A stretch of 64,000 nt of DNA from Burkholderiales bacterium (GCA_026400105.1 JAPLPQ010000099.1:1-64000), one strand, 5' to 3'; shown: positions 38,024-50,444, numbered from the stretch's first letter. The notes: a model not told the origin generated them from the letters alone. Program-made: numbers and translations.

Positions 38024-39208
38024 TCAGCGCAGCGGACGACGATAGCCGCCGTTGACGCCGCGCGGCGACAGCACGAGCTGCCAGAGCTGGTTGTCGCGCG
38101 CGCGGAAGGTGCCGGCGCAGGCCATCAGGTAGTAACGCCACATGCGCCGGAAGCGCTCCGGGTAGCGCTGCTGCAGCCGGGGCCAGGCGGCATCGAAGCG
38201 CTCCAGCCAGGCCATCAGCGTGCGGTCGTAGTCGGCGCCGAAGTTGTGCAGGTCCTCGAGCACGAACTCGCGCTCGGCGGCCCGGGTCAGCTCGCTCGGT
38301 GCCGGCAGCACGCCGTTGGGGAAGATGTATTTCTCGATCCAGGGATCGTTGGCGCTGCCGGGACGGTTGCGGCCGATGCTGTGCAGCAGGAACAGGCCGT
38401 CTTCGCGCAGGCTGCGCCGGGCGACCTCGAAATAGGTCCGGTAATTCTTCGGCCCCACATGCTCGAACATGCCGACCGAAACCAGGCGATCGAAGCGCTT
38501 GGCGCCATCGGGATTGAAGTCGCGGTAGTCGACCAGTTCGACCTGGGCCGGCAGACCGCGCAGTTGCCGGCTGGCCCATGCTGCCTGTTCGCGCGAGATC
38601 GTCAGTCCCACGCAGTTCGCGCCGTATTGCTCGGCGGCATGGCGCATCAGCCCGCCCCAGCCGCAGCCGATGTCGAGCAGCGTCATGCCGGGCTTGAGCT
38701 GCAGCTTGTGGCAGATCAGTTCCAGCTTGGCGCGCTGCGCCTGCTCCAGCGTCTCGTGCTGGGCCCAGTAGCCGCAGCTGTAGGACATGGTCGGGTCGAG
38801 CATGGCTTCGAACAATTCGTTGCCGGTGTCGTAATGCTGCTTGCCTACCTGCCAGGCGCGTGTCGGGGATTGCAGGTTCAGCAGCCGCGCCTTGAGCGCG
38901 AGCAGCAGCAGGGCCGGGTTGCGCACCTGCCGGTCGAGGCCGGCCCGCAGCGCGCGGCAGATGAACTCGTCGAGCCGTTCGCAATCCCACCAGCCCTCCA
39001 TATAGCTTTCGCCCAGCCCCAGGCTGCCGTGACCGAGCACCCGGTCGAAGGTGCCGCTGTGCCGGATCTGCAGGTCCCAGGGCCGCTGGCCGTCGAGCCT
39101 GACATCGGCCTGCGCCAACAGCCGTTCGAACGCGGTCCGCGCGCCGTCGTGGCGCGGATGCGGGCGCTCGCGCTCGAATCCGGCGGGTTGAACCCAATCG
39201 TTGTCCAT
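38024..39208 (-). CDS. cfa: Cyclopropane-fatty-acyl-phospholipid synthase
   Basis: GLGESYMEGWWDCERLDEFICRAL; LLDIGCGWGGLMRHAAEQYGANCVGLTIS. Confidence 0.95.
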   Translation of the reverse strand: MDNDWVQPAGFERERPHPRHDGARTAFERLLAQADVRLDGQRPWDLQIRHSGTFDRVLGHGSLGLGESYMEGWWDCERLDEFICRALRAGLDRQVRNPALLLLALKARLLNLQSPTRAWQVGKQHYDTGNELFEAMLDPTMSYSCGYWAQHETLEQAQRAKLELICHKLQLKPGMTLLDIGCGWGGLMRHAAEQYGANCVGLTISREQAAWASRQLRGLPAQVELVDYRDFNPDGAKRFDRLVSVGMFEHVGPKNYRTYFEVARRSLREDGLFLLHSIGRNRPGSANDPWIEKYIFPNGVLPAPSELTRAAEREFVLEDLHNFGADYDRTLMAWLERFDAAWPRLQQRYPERFRRMWRYYLMACAGTFRARDNQLWQLVLSPRGVNGGYRRPLR

Positions 39209-39392
39209 CTTGTGTCTCACTCCCCTGCGTGAAAATAAGGCAAGAAGGAGAGCGGGGTCCAGCCTGTTTCGCCCCCTGAGTGATTGATTTTTTCAATCAT
39301 TTGGCCCAGTAGATGAAATCCTGGCGCGATGCTGGCGGTATTAAGATCGATCCACGCAGCTGTCGTTGCGAATTCTGGAATTGGAGGTCGAT

Positions 39393-39890
39393 ATGGCAAA
39401 GAAGAAGGTGGAAGTCCGCAAGATGGACATCGGCATTGGCGAGCAGGACCGGGCGGCGATCGCGCAGGGCCTGAGCCACCTGCTGGCCGATACCTTCACG
39501 CTCTACCTGACCACGCACAATTTCCACTGGAACGTGACCGGGCCGATGTTCAACAGCCTGCACGCGATGTTCATGCAGCAGTACACCGAGCTCTGGAATG
39601 CGGTCGATCCGATTGCCGAGCGCATCCGTGCGCTGGGCCATGCAGCGCCCGGCTCCTATGCCGAATTTGCCCGGTTGAGCTCGCTGCCCGACGTCGACGC
39701 CCGCCCGCACAAGGCGCTCGAGATGGTTCGCCTGCTGGCCGAGGGCCATGAGGCCGTGGCGCGTACCGCCCGCGGCCTGTTTGCGCTGGTGGACCAGGCC
39801 AACGACCAGCCGAGCGCCGACCTGCTGACGCAGCGCCTGAGCGTGCACGAGCAGTCGGCCTGGATGTTGCGCAGCCTGCTCGAGGATTGA
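39393..39890 (+). CDS. Dps family DNA-binding ferritin-like protein
   Basis: LSHLLADTFTLYLTTHNFHWNVTGPMFNSLHAMFMQQYTELWNAVDPIAERIRALGH. Confidence 0.95.
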   Translation: MAKKKVEVRKMDIGIGEQDRAAIAQGLSHLLADTFTLYLTTHNFHWNVTGPMFNSLHAMFMQQYTELWNAVDPIAERIRALGHAAPGSYAEFARLSSLPDVDARPHKALEMVRLLAEGHEAVARTARGLFALVDQANDQPSADLLTQRLSVHEQSAWMLRSLLED

Positions 39891-39900
39891 AACCCCACTG

Positions 39901-40770
39901 ATGAAACTGGCTAGCTACAAGGACGGCTCGCGCGACGGGCAGCTGCTGGTCGTCTCGCGCGACCTCGGCAGTGCCCATTACGCCACGGGTGCCGCCCACA
40001 CGCTGCAGCAGGCGCTCGATGACTGGAACTTCATCGCGCCCCAGTTGCAGGATCTCTATGTGGCCTTGAACCAGGGCCGGGCCCGTCATGCCTTTGCCTT
40101 CGAGCCCGCGCGCTGCCTGGCGCCGCTGCCGCGCGCGTTCCAGTGGGTCGCGGTCGATCCGGCTCCGCTGGCACAGGCGCCGGCCGCTGCCGGCTTGTCG
40201 CGGCTGCGCCAGGGATCGGGCGACGCCTTCCTCGGTCCTTGCGACGACATGCCCTGGCATGAGCCGGCGCTGGCCGCCGCAGCTGGTGCCGGTCTGGCGG
40301 TCGTCTGCGGCGACTTGCCGGCGCGCGCGAATCCCGAGCAGGCGCTCGACGCGATCCGGCTGCTGATGCTGGTCAATGACTGGTGTGGGCACGGGCCGGC
40401 AGCCGCTGCGGCACCAGAGGGCACTGACACGGCGCCGGTCTGGCCTGGCACGGCCTTCAGCCCGGTTGCCGTCACGCTCGACGAGCTCGGGACGGCCTGG
40501 CAGCGCGGCCGCCTCAAGCTGCCCTTGCAGCTCACGCTCAACGGGCAGCCGTTCGGTGCCTGCGAGCCCGATCGGTCGGCACTCCATTTCGGCCAGTGGC
40601 TGTCGCTGCTGTGCCGCCATCGTGCCTTGGGCGCCGGCACGGTGCTCGGCTGCATGGCCTCGCAGTTCCCGGCAATGGAGGAGGGCGACCAGCTGCGCAT
40701 CGAGATCAGGAGCCCGGAGGGCCAGAGCCTGTTTGGCGCCATTGCCCAGACCCTGGCATTGCCGGCTTGA
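39901..40770 (+). CDS. Fumarylacetoacetate hydrolase (FAH) family-derived protein, probably degenerate active site
   Basis: MKLASYKDGSRDGQLLVVSRDLGSAHYATG...EQALDAIRLLMLVNDW...TAFSPVAVTLDELGTAWQRGRLKLPLQ; expected EAEVAVV metal ligands read GAGLAVV. Confidence 0.75.
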   Translation: MKLASYKDGSRDGQLLVVSRDLGSAHYATGAAHTLQQALDDWNFIAPQLQDLYVALNQGRARHAFAFEPARCLAPLPRAFQWVAVDPAPLAQAPAAAGLSRLRQGSGDAFLGPCDDMPWHEPALAAAAGAGLAVVCGDLPARANPEQALDAIRLLMLVNDWCGHGPAAAAAPEGTDTAPVWPGTAFSPVAVTLDELGTAWQRGRLKLPLQLTLNGQPFGACEPDRSALHFGQWLSLLCRHRALGAGTVLGCMASQFPAMEEGDQLRIEIRSPEGQSLFGAIAQTLALPA

Positions 40771-40813
40771 GCGCTGCTGCCGGCTGCAGGCCGGCACTCA
40801 AGCCGCTGGCTGA

Positions 40814-41191
40814 TCAGAGCTGGGTCGGATCGGCGCCCATCGCGTCATGCTTGGCGAAATACTGGCGCGCCATCGCGACCAGTTGCTTGTCGCTCGGGTG
40901 ATCGGTGTTGACCACGTCGACGATGGTCTCGGCGATGGCTGCCTCGTGCTGTTTGCAGTAGTCCTGGAATTCGATCTTGGCCTTGGCCGGTCCCGTCACC
41001 AGCACCTCGTGCACGCCGTCCAGCGCCTTGGCTACTGCCGCGAAGAAGTCCTTGTCGCCGCTGACATGGCCGTGCTTGGGCGTATGGTGGCTGCGCGACT
41101 TGATGCGCTGCGACTCGGCGTGCTCGCGATCGAACATCAGCACATGGGCTTCGCTGTGGTCGAGCCAGACGACGGCGTGGAAAGTGGTCAT
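40814..41191 (-). CDS. Small protein, eRF1-like/translational machinery protein family (tentative)
   Basis: MTTFHAVVWLDHSEAHVLMFDREHAESQRIKSRSHHTPKHGHVSGDKDFFAAVAKALDGVHEVLVTGPAKAKIEFQDYCKQH. Confidence 0.65.
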   Translation of the reverse strand: MTTFHAVVWLDHSEAHVLMFDREHAESQRIKSRSHHTPKHGHVSGDKDFFAAVAKALDGVHEVLVTGPAKAKIEFQDYCKQHEAAIAETIVDVVNTDHPSDKQLVAMARQYFAKHDAMGADPTQL

Positions 41192-41220
41192 GCAAGAAAC
41201 TCCTGGTGAAAGATCCGGTT

Positions 41221-41604
41221 TCAAAGGGTGGCGTGGCTTTCGCCGCTGGCGCGCTCGGCCCGCTCCTGGCAGGCCAGGCAGCGCAGCGTGGTCGGGCTGG
41301 CGTGCAGCCGGGCCGCCGGGATCTCGATCTCGCAATCCGAGCAATAGCCATAGCTGCCGTTCGCGATGCGCTTGAGCGCCGCGTCGATGGCGCCGAGCTC
41401 TTCCGTTTCGCGCTGGTCCAGCGCCATCGCGAGGTCGCGCTCGCCATCGAATTGTGCCCAGTCGCCGCTCTGGACGTCATGGCGGTCGCCAGCGGCTTCG
41501 GCCCGGCCGATCTGGCCACCGCGCTGGTGGCGAATCTGTTCGATCAAATCGCTGCGCAACTGCTGAAGCTGTTGGGCAAAGGTCTCTGAAGTGGTGGCGC
41601 TCAT
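41221..41604 (-). CDS. TraR/DksA family zinc-finger protein
   Basis: ALKRIANGSYGYCSDCEIEIPAARLHASPTTLRCLACQERAER (C4 zinc finger). Confidence 0.88.
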   Translation of the reverse strand: MSATTSETFAQQLQQLRSDLIEQIRHQRGGQIGRAEAAGDRHDVQSGDWAQFDGERDLAMALDQRETEELGAIDAALKRIANGSYGYCSDCEIEIPAARLHASPTTLRCLACQERAERASGESHATL

Positions 41605-41748
41605 AAGGGTCTTCTCCTGGAAAGTCCGGGTCGAATCGACATTCTCATACCAAACCTTCTCTCATGCCCATATCTTGCGTCAAGCGACCGTTGCCGATGT
41701 TGACGGAGGTCAAGCCATCGAGGAATCTGGCCCCGCGGCTTGTGGCAT

Positions 41749-41763
41749 GCTTGTCAGACAAGC
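41749..41763. promoter_or_regulatory. Inverted repeat GCTTGTC-A-GACAAGC upstream of phasin-like gene, candidate operator
   Basis: 7-bp perfect inverted repeat around one central base, 41 bp before ATG at 41804. Confidence 0.4.
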
Positions 41764-41803
41764 GGTGTCGCCCCGACGCTGCACGCCATTCCCAGGAGCC
41801 CCT

Positions 41804-42571
41804 ATGGACAAGACCGACTTCAGCGCATTCGGCCAGTACATACCCGGATTTGATTTCCTGCAAACCCTCGCGCGTCAGGCCGGCGCAGTGAAACCAGACC
41901 TGCAGCCAGCCGCAGGCGTCATGTCTTCGCTCGGACATTGGGTCGCTCCGACCTTCAGCGTCGAGGAAATCGAAAAGCGCATTCATGACCTGCGCGCAGT
42001 GGAGTTCTGGCTCGATCAGAATTCCAAGGCACTGGCCGCGACGATACAGGCGCTCGAGGTGCAGAAGATGACGCTGGCCACGCTCGAGAACATGAACCTG
42101 AGCCTGAAGGATGTGGCCGAGTCGTTCAAGATCAGGCCCGAAACGGTGCAGGCCCAGGCCGCGCCGCGCGCCGCCAAGGCCGCCGAGCCACCGGTCCAGC
42201 CAGCTGACGAATCGGCCCAGGCCGGGGCCAAGACCGGGGTCGATCCGATGCAGTGGTGGAATTCGCTGACCGAGCAGTTCACGACCATCGCTTCGAGTGC
42301 CGTGCAGGACATGGCTGGGCAGGCCGCGAAGGCGGCCGAGCAGGTGGCTCAGACCGTCCAGGCCAGCGCCGAGGCGGCAGAGAAGATGGCCGAGCAGGCC
42401 AGGCAAGAAGTCGAGGCAGCGGCAGCCAGGGCTGCGGCACAGGCCAGCGAGCAGGTTGCAGCCAGCGCGGCGGCCAGCCAGCGACCGAAGGCGCCAGCCA
42501 GGAAGACTGCCGCCACCGCAGCCAAGAAGGCTGCGACCCCTCGTTCGAGCCGGAAGCCTGCCGCCGAGTGA
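41804..42571 (+). CDS. PhaM-like polyhydroxyalkanoate granule-associated protein
   Basis: PGFDFLQTLARQAG...WVAPTFSVEEIEKRIHDLRAVEFWLDQNSKALAATIQALEVQKMTLATL; K/A/P-rich C-terminal tail typical of DNA-binding PhaM. Confidence 0.82.
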   Translation: MDKTDFSAFGQYIPGFDFLQTLARQAGAVKPDLQPAAGVMSSLGHWVAPTFSVEEIEKRIHDLRAVEFWLDQNSKALAATIQALEVQKMTLATLENMNLSLKDVAESFKIRPETVQAQAAPRAAKAAEPPVQPADESAQAGAKTGVDPMQWWNSLTEQFTTIASSAVQDMAGQAAKAAEQVAQTVQASAEAAEKMAEQARQEVEAAAARAAAQASEQVAASAAASQRPKAPARKTAATAAKKAATPRSSRKPAAE

Positions 42572-42589
42572 GCCGGCGGCTGACCGGCT

Positions 42590-44993
<2,404 letters not shown>

Positions 44994-45023
44994 GCTGTTT
45001 CAATGCACCGCTTTGCAGGAACG

Positions 45024-45049
45024 AAAAAGGGCCCGGCAAAGCCGAGCCC
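45024..45049 (-). terminator. Intrinsic terminator downstream of the lipoprotein gene
   Basis: Reverse strand GGGCTCGGC-ttt-GCCGGGCCC followed by TTTTT. Confidence 0.85.
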
Positions 45050-45071
45050 CCAGACTGGCGCCTGCTCCGAC

Positions 45072-47438
45072 TCAAAGGCCGAGATCGAGCGAGATAACGC
45101 TGCTGTCGCTGAAGGTCAGCAAGCCGCTCTTGAACTGGCCGATTTTGATCGCTGGATTGCCGAACACGAGGTCGATCGTGCTGGCACCTTCCAGCCAGTT
45201 CATCGACAGGCCTGAGCTGGCTTCAGCCAGCCTGAAGCTGTCGGGTGTGCCAGGCGTCCCGGTCAGCGTCACGACGCTGCGCGGCATGCCGTTGACCAGG
45301 GTGCGGTACTGCAGGCTGACCGGCTGCCTGGCCGAGCTGCCGTTGATGACCGTAGCGGTGCCCAGCGTCAGCTCGAGCTTGGGCCGGTTCGGCGCCGTGA
45401 CGGCACCGACGAAGGTCAGGTCTGCGGTGTACTTGTTGCTGGCCGAAGGCGGCTGGGTCGAATCGAACTGAGCATAGCCCGTCGCGGTGACATTGAGCTG
45501 CCCGCTCAGGAACTCGGTGCTGACCCCGTTGGCTATGTTGCGCAGCATGCCCTTGAGCGCGAGCTGGGTCGGCGTGGTGTCCGTGCCGCTCTTGTCCGTG
45601 GTCATGCCCTGGAGCTTCAAGTCGCCTTCGAATTCGGCGGTGCCGGCATTCCAGACCAGATTGACCGCTGCCCCGCTGGCCTTGTCGAGGCTGCCGCTGT
45701 TGAGGGTCAGCTTGCCTTCCTGCGTCGTTGCATCCTTGTAGGCGGCCACATAGCCCGACAGCGACAGGGCGGTCGGTTCATTGCTGACCAGGGTCTGGCT
45801 GCCGCTGATGTCCACCTGGTGCTTGAAGTTCACCAGCGTGGTGCCGCCACTCTTGAACGCTGCCGGCAGTTCACCCTTGAGCGTGAAGCTGGCGATGTTG
45901 CCGTGGCTGCCAGTCAGCACCGGAGTCACGCTACCTTTGAACGAATCGAGTGGCGTGCTGCCATCGGATTGCAGCTGCAAGGCCTGGTTGCTGGTGATGG
46001 TGCAGTTATTGCTCAGATCACAGCTCTGCACGCGCTGGCGGGCCCGGGTCGAGTAGCTGAAACTGCCATCGGTCTGGGGCGTGACGGTGATGCCATGGCG
46101 CCATTCGGTATGCGTATAGCCGCTGCCGCTATAGCTGCGCGTGGCATAAAAGCGGGCGCCGCAGCCGATGAAGTTGGCATTGGCCGGAGCGCTGGCCCTG
46201 ATCTGCGTGTCGGCATCCTGATACAGCGTGCAGCCCACTGCGGGTACCCTGACCGTGCCGTTGGTCGCGGTCATGTCGAAGGCCCGGGCCCGGTCCGGCA
46301 AGTTGGTGCGACCTGCCTTGTAGTCATGGTAGAGGTCGATCCCCATCACGAGCGCGCTCGCATCCTTGAGCACGGTTTCAACCGGAGGCTGAACCCCCTT
46401 CATCACTTGTTCGAACTTGAAGGCTTCCTGGTTCAAGGCGCCCGTGGCGTTGGCGCTGACCCCATCCTTGCTGAACATGGTCGTCAGGTCGGACTTGATC
46501 TGGGTGAACAGCAGCTTGGCTGCGGTGATCGTGGCCGCGACCGGATCCGGTGCCGGAATGTTGCCGCCGCTCGCTGCCGGGGTGCAGGCTGCGCCGCTGC
46601 AGCCCAGGTTGGTCACGATATTGACCAGGGTGGAGGTCTGGATCGCACCGACCAGCTCCGGCTTGTTCAGCACGGTCTGGGTGGCGTTCTGCAAGGCACT
46701 GGAGACACCATTGCCGAGTTGCAGACTCGACAAGCTGCTGTTGGCCGACAGTTTTCCGACCACGCATTCGGTGTTCGCGCCGGCGTTGCTGCTGTTGCAG
46801 CCCAGGTCGCCGTTGCTGGACATTTGCGAGACAGCCGCCAGCATCACGGCCAGTTTTTGCTGTTCGAGCGTTGCCGATGCGTTCTGCGCCGAGGTGACGG
46901 CGACCGTCGTCGGATCGAAGCCCAGCAGCTGCGTGACCGTCGACTTCGCTTGCGCTGCATTGGCTGGCGTGATGCCGCCGCTGGCCCGGGCCGCTGCAGC
47001 CACCGCTATTTCGCTGAACGGTGTCACGTTGACGCTGGTACTGGTCGCGCCCGTGGTCTGCGGCACCAGCAGCGCGCGCATGCTGAAGTTGGCGGGCAGG
47101 GCCTGCACCAAGCCGGTGACTTCGTCGAGGTGGGTGGTCTGGCCATTCGCCTTGGCCGTCACCTTGATGACCACCGGCTGGCCCTTGGTCGCGTTGAAGT
47201 TCAGCTGGTACTGGCCATTGCCATCGGTGGTGGTGGTGGCGAGCGGCGTGCTGGCCATCTGGCCATCGGCGTTGACCGCATAGACCGCGACATCCGCATT
47301 TGCCATCAGGCCCTTGGCGGCAGTACCGCTGAGGGCAATAGTGGATGTCGCGGTCGATGCGGCGTCATCCCCTCCGCCACCGCAGCCAGCCAGCAGGCTG
47401 GCACTGGCAACAGCTGTCAGAAATAGGCTTGCTTTCAT
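45072..47438 (-). CDS. Large hypothetical lipoprotein with N-terminal carboxypeptidase-regulatory-like (Ig-like) domain
   Basis: 788 aa; lipobox ASLLAGCGGGGDD; GTAAKGLMANADVAVYAVNADGQM...TTTTDGNGQYQLNF. Confidence 0.8.
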   Translation of the reverse strand: MKASLFLTAVASASLLAGCGGGGDDAASTATSTIALSGTAAKGLMANADVAVYAVNADGQMASTPLATTTTDGNGQYQLNFNATKGQPVVIKVTAKANGQTTHLDEVTGLVQALPANFSMRALLVPQTTGATSTSVNVTPFSEIAVAAAARASGGITPANAAQAKSTVTQLLGFDPTTVAVTSAQNASATLEQQKLAVMLAAVSQMSSNGDLGCNSSNAGANTECVVGKLSANSSLSSLQLGNGVSSALQNATQTVLNKPELVGAIQTSTLVNIVTNLGCSGAACTPAASGGNIPAPDPVAATITAAKLLFTQIKSDLTTMFSKDGVSANATGALNQEAFKFEQVMKGVQPPVETVLKDASALVMGIDLYHDYKAGRTNLPDRARAFDMTATNGTVRVPAVGCTLYQDADTQIRASAPANANFIGCGARFYATRSYSGSGYTHTEWRHGITVTPQTDGSFSYSTRARQRVQSCDLSNNCTITSNQALQLQSDGSTPLDSFKGSVTPVLTGSHGNIASFTLKGELPAAFKSGGTTLVNFKHQVDISGSQTLVSNEPTALSLSGYVAAYKDATTQEGKLTLNSGSLDKASGAAVNLVWNAGTAEFEGDLKLQGMTTDKSGTDTTPTQLALKGMLRNIANGVSTEFLSGQLNVTATGYAQFDSTQPPSASNKYTADLTFVGAVTAPNRPKLELTLGTATVINGSSARQPVSLQYRTLVNGMPRSVVTLTGTPGTPDSFRLAEASSGLSMNWLEGASTIDLVFGNPAIKIGQFKSGLLTFSDSSVISLDLGL

Positions 47439-47503
47439 GTGTGACCCCCGGTGATTGAGCCATGAGCAGGTAATGGCAAATCAATCGTATCACTTACATA
47501 TTC

Positions 47504-48583
47504 TTACATCCGGGTGAGAGGCAAATTTTTTGTGGCGGCCTTTTGCAGCAGCATGGCGTCGCCATAGCTGAAGAAACGGTAGCCCTCGCGCACGGCGCGC
47601 GCATAGAGCGCCATGATGGTTTCGTAGCCGGCGAAGGCACTGACCAGCATCATCAGCGTGCTCTTGGGCAGGTGAAAGTTGGTCACCAGCAGGTCGACAA
47701 CCTGGAACTCGAAGCCGGGCGTGATGAAGATCTGGGTTTCTCCGCTGGCGCGGCCGAACTTGGCCCAGGATTCGAGCGTGCGCACCGTGGTGGTGCCGAT
47801 CGCGATCACGCGGCCGCCGCGCGCGCGGCAGGCGGCTATGGCCTGTTGGGTGGACTCGGGCACTTCGTAGCGCTCGGAGTGCATCACATGGTCGGCGATG
47901 GACTCGACCTTGACCGGCTGGAAGGTGCCGGCGCCCACATGCAGCGTGACGCTGGCGCGCTGCACGCCGCGCGCCTCGAGCTCGTCGAGCAGGGCCTGGT
48001 CGAAGTGCAGCGAGGCGGTCGGCGCTGCGACCGCGCCGGGCGCGCGCGCGAACACGGTCTGGTAGCGGCGCTCGTCCTCGGCGCTGTCGCCATGTTCGAT
48101 ATAGGGCGGCAGTGGCACATGGCCATGCTGCTCCATCAGGCCATAGGGCTCGGCGCTGAGCCGGAAGCGGAACAGCGGGCCTGTGTCCTCGGGCCAGCGG
48201 CCCAGCAGCTCGGCGCTGAAGCCGCCGACCATGTGGAGCACCGCGCCCGGCAGCGGTTTCTTGCTGACCTTCATGTGCGCGACCACCTCGTGGCCGTCGA
48301 GCACGCGCTCGATCAGCAGCTCGACCTTGCCGCCCGAGGCTTTCTCGCCGTACAGGCGCGCCTTGACGACCCGGGTGTCGTTGAAGACCAGCAGGTCGCC
48401 AGCCTTGAGCAGGCCGGGCAGTTCCTTGAAGATGCGGTCGACCGGCGAGCGGCCGGTGTTGTCGAGCAGACGCGAGCCGCTGCGCTCGGCGGCGGGGTGC
48501 TGGGCCACCAGTTCGGGGGGCAGCTCGAAGTCGAAGTCGCTGACGGTGTGGGCGCGCGTGGCGCCGGAGGAAGATGGATTCAT
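47504..48583 (-). CDS. queA: S-adenosylmethionine:tRNA ribosyltransferase-isomerase
   Basis: [59 protein letters not shown]. Confidence 0.97.
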   Translation of the reverse strand: MNPSSSGATRAHTVSDFDFELPPELVAQHPAAERSGSRLLDNTGRSPVDRIFKELPGLLKAGDLLVFNDTRVVKARLYGEKASGGKVELLIERVLDGHEVVAHMKVSKKPLPGAVLHMVGGFSAELLGRWPEDTGPLFRFRLSAEPYGLMEQHGHVPLPPYIEHGDSAEDERRYQTVFARAPGAVAAPTASLHFDQALLDELEARGVQRASVTLHVGAGTFQPVKVESIADHVMHSERYEVPESTQQAIAACRARGGRVIAIGTTTVRTLESWAKFGRASGETQIFITPGFEFQVVDLLVTNFHLPKSTLMMLVSAFAGYETIMALYARAVREGYRFFSYGDAMLLQKAATKNLPLTRM

Positions 48584-48683
48584 GTCGCTTGAGGGCCGAA
48601 CGGGCCCGTGCCAAGAAAAACCGGCATTTTCCCATGGCCGGGCTGCCTCATAATGATCCGCACCAACAACAGCAGGAGGCGCC

Positions 48684-49448
48684 GTGGCGCTTGTCGTATT
48701 CAACCAGAAGGGCGGGGTGGGCAAGTCCACCATCGCCAGCAACCTCGCCGCGATCAGTGCTGCCCAGGGCCTGCGCACGCTGCTGATCGACCTCGACCAG
48801 CAGGGCAACTCGACCCGCTACCTGCTTGGCGCCCCGGTCGGTGCGCAGCAGCCCACGGTGGCGAGTTTCTTCGACCAGACGCTGGGCTTCAGCTTCAATC
48901 CGGCGCCTCCGGCCGATTTCGTGCTGCGCACGCCGTTCGAGCGGCTCGACCTGATGGCCGCGAGCGACCGGCTCGACGAGTTGCAGGTCAAGCTCGAGTC
49001 GCGCCACAAGATCTACAAGCTGCGCGAGGCGCTGCAGCAGCTCGGGGCGGACTACGACCGGATCTACATCGACACGCCGCCGGCGCTGAACTTCTACACC
49101 CGCTCGGCGCTGATGGGGGCGAGCGGCTGCCTGATTCCGTTCGACTGCGACGACTTCAGCCGCCAGGCGCTCTATACCCTGCTGGCCAATGTGCAGGAAA
49201 TCCGCGCCGATCACAATGCCGGCTTGCAGGTCAAGGGCATCGTGGTCAACCAGTTCCAGCCGCGTGCCCGGCTGCCGCTGCAGCTGGTGCAGGAGCTGAT
49301 CGCGGAAGGCCTGCCGGTGCTGCAGCCCTATCTGCCGGCCTCGATCAAGGTGCGCGAGTCGCACCAGCTCGCGCGGCCCATGATCCATCTCGATCCCCGG
49401 CACAAGCTGACCCTGGCCCTGGTCGAGTTGCACGCCGCGCTGGCCTGA
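48684..49448 (+). CDS. ParA/MinD-family ATPase
   Basis: GTG start; deviant Walker [35 protein letters not shown]; no adjacent parB. Confidence 0.92.
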   Translation: MALVVFNQKGGVGKSTIASNLAAISAAQGLRTLLIDLDQQGNSTRYLLGAPVGAQQPTVASFFDQTLGFSFNPAPPADFVLRTPFERLDLMAASDRLDELQVKLESRHKIYKLREALQQLGADYDRIYIDTPPALNFYTRSALMGASGCLIPFDCDDFSRQALYTLLANVQEIRADHNAGLQVKGIVVNQFQPRARLPLQLVQELIAEGLPVLQPYLPASIKVRESHQLARPMIHLDPRHKLTLALVELHAALA

Positions 49449-49476
49449 GCCGGCCGGGTCCGTCCGGACCCGGGTT

Positions 49477-50358
49477 TCAATCCTGCGCCAGCAGCTGGCG
49501 CAGCAGCGGGTGCTGCACCTTGCGCTCGGTGCTGATCGCGTAGTAATGCTCCTCGACCCCGGCGCAGGCACCGAGCAGCCTGGCCTGATGCCGCTGCAGC
49601 AGCGCGTCCTCGAGCGCGAGTGCGGCCGGAAACACGCCCAGGCCCGCGCCACCAAAGGTCTCGAGCAGGGCGCTGTCCTCGAACTCGCCGACCACGCGCG
49701 GGCGCAGGCCCTGCTGGGCCAGCCACTGGTCGAGATGGGCGCGCACGATCGAGTGGGTGGTGGGCAGCAGCACCGGGACATCCTGCAGCGAGGCCGGAAA
49801 ATCGGCCTGGGCCTGCTCCCACCAGCGCGGCGCGGCATACCAGCCCATGCCGGTGCTGCCCAGCGGGTGACTGTGCACCTTCAGGTGCGGGTTGAACGGC
49901 GCCGGATGATCCGACAGCACCACGTCGAGCTGATGCACCGCGAGTTCGGCCAGCAGATCGGCCATCTCGCCTTCATGGCAGACCAGGCGCAGCTCCGGCG
50001 TGGCCAGCACCGGCTGCAGCAGCCGCTGCACCTCGAGCTTGGCCAGACCGTCGGCGATCCCGACCGCCAGCCGCATGGTCGGCGCCTGTGCCGCTGCGCG
50101 CACCCGCTCGGGCAGCACCTCGCCGAGCTGGAAGATCTGCTCGGCCTGGCGCAGCGCGACGATGCCGGCCTCGGTCAGCGCCAGCCCGCGTCCGGCCGGC
50201 TTGAGCAGCTGGCAGCCGAGGTCGCGCTCGAGCTCGCGCACCTGGGCGCTGACGGTCTGCACCGCCATGTCGAGCCGCGCCGCGGCGCGCGTCATGCCGC
50301 CTTCCTTGGCGACGATCCAGAAGTAGTACAGGTGGCGGTAATTGAAAGCCAGGCTCAT
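49477..50358 (-). CDS. LysR-family regulator, NhaR-like
   Basis: MSLAFNYRHLYYFWIVAKEGGMTRAAARLDMAVQTVSAQVRELERDLG. Confidence 0.88.
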   Translation of the reverse strand: MSLAFNYRHLYYFWIVAKEGGMTRAAARLDMAVQTVSAQVRELERDLGCQLLKPAGRGLALTEAGIVALRQAEQIFQLGEVLPERVRAAAQAPTMRLAVGIADGLAKLEVQRLLQPVLATPELRLVCHEGEMADLLAELAVHQLDVVLSDHPAPFNPHLKVHSHPLGSTGMGWYAAPRWWEQAQADFPASLQDVPVLLPTTHSIVRAHLDQWLAQQGLRPRVVGEFEDSALLETFGGAGLGVFPAALALEDALLQRHQARLLGACAGVEEHYYAISTERKVQHPLLRQLLAQD

Positions 50359-50444
50359 GCTCTGCTTTTCCTTGAAATGGATGCCGTGATTGTCTGCTTT
50401 TCCGTTCAGGCGCAAAGCCGGTCCGGCTGCGGCAAAATGCCGCC

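Noticed and set aside
45819-47426. 535-aa plus-strand ORF opposite the lipoprotein gene
   Set aside because: The lipoprotein has a clear signal and lipobox on the minus strand; the plus-strand ORF is compositionally a shadow.
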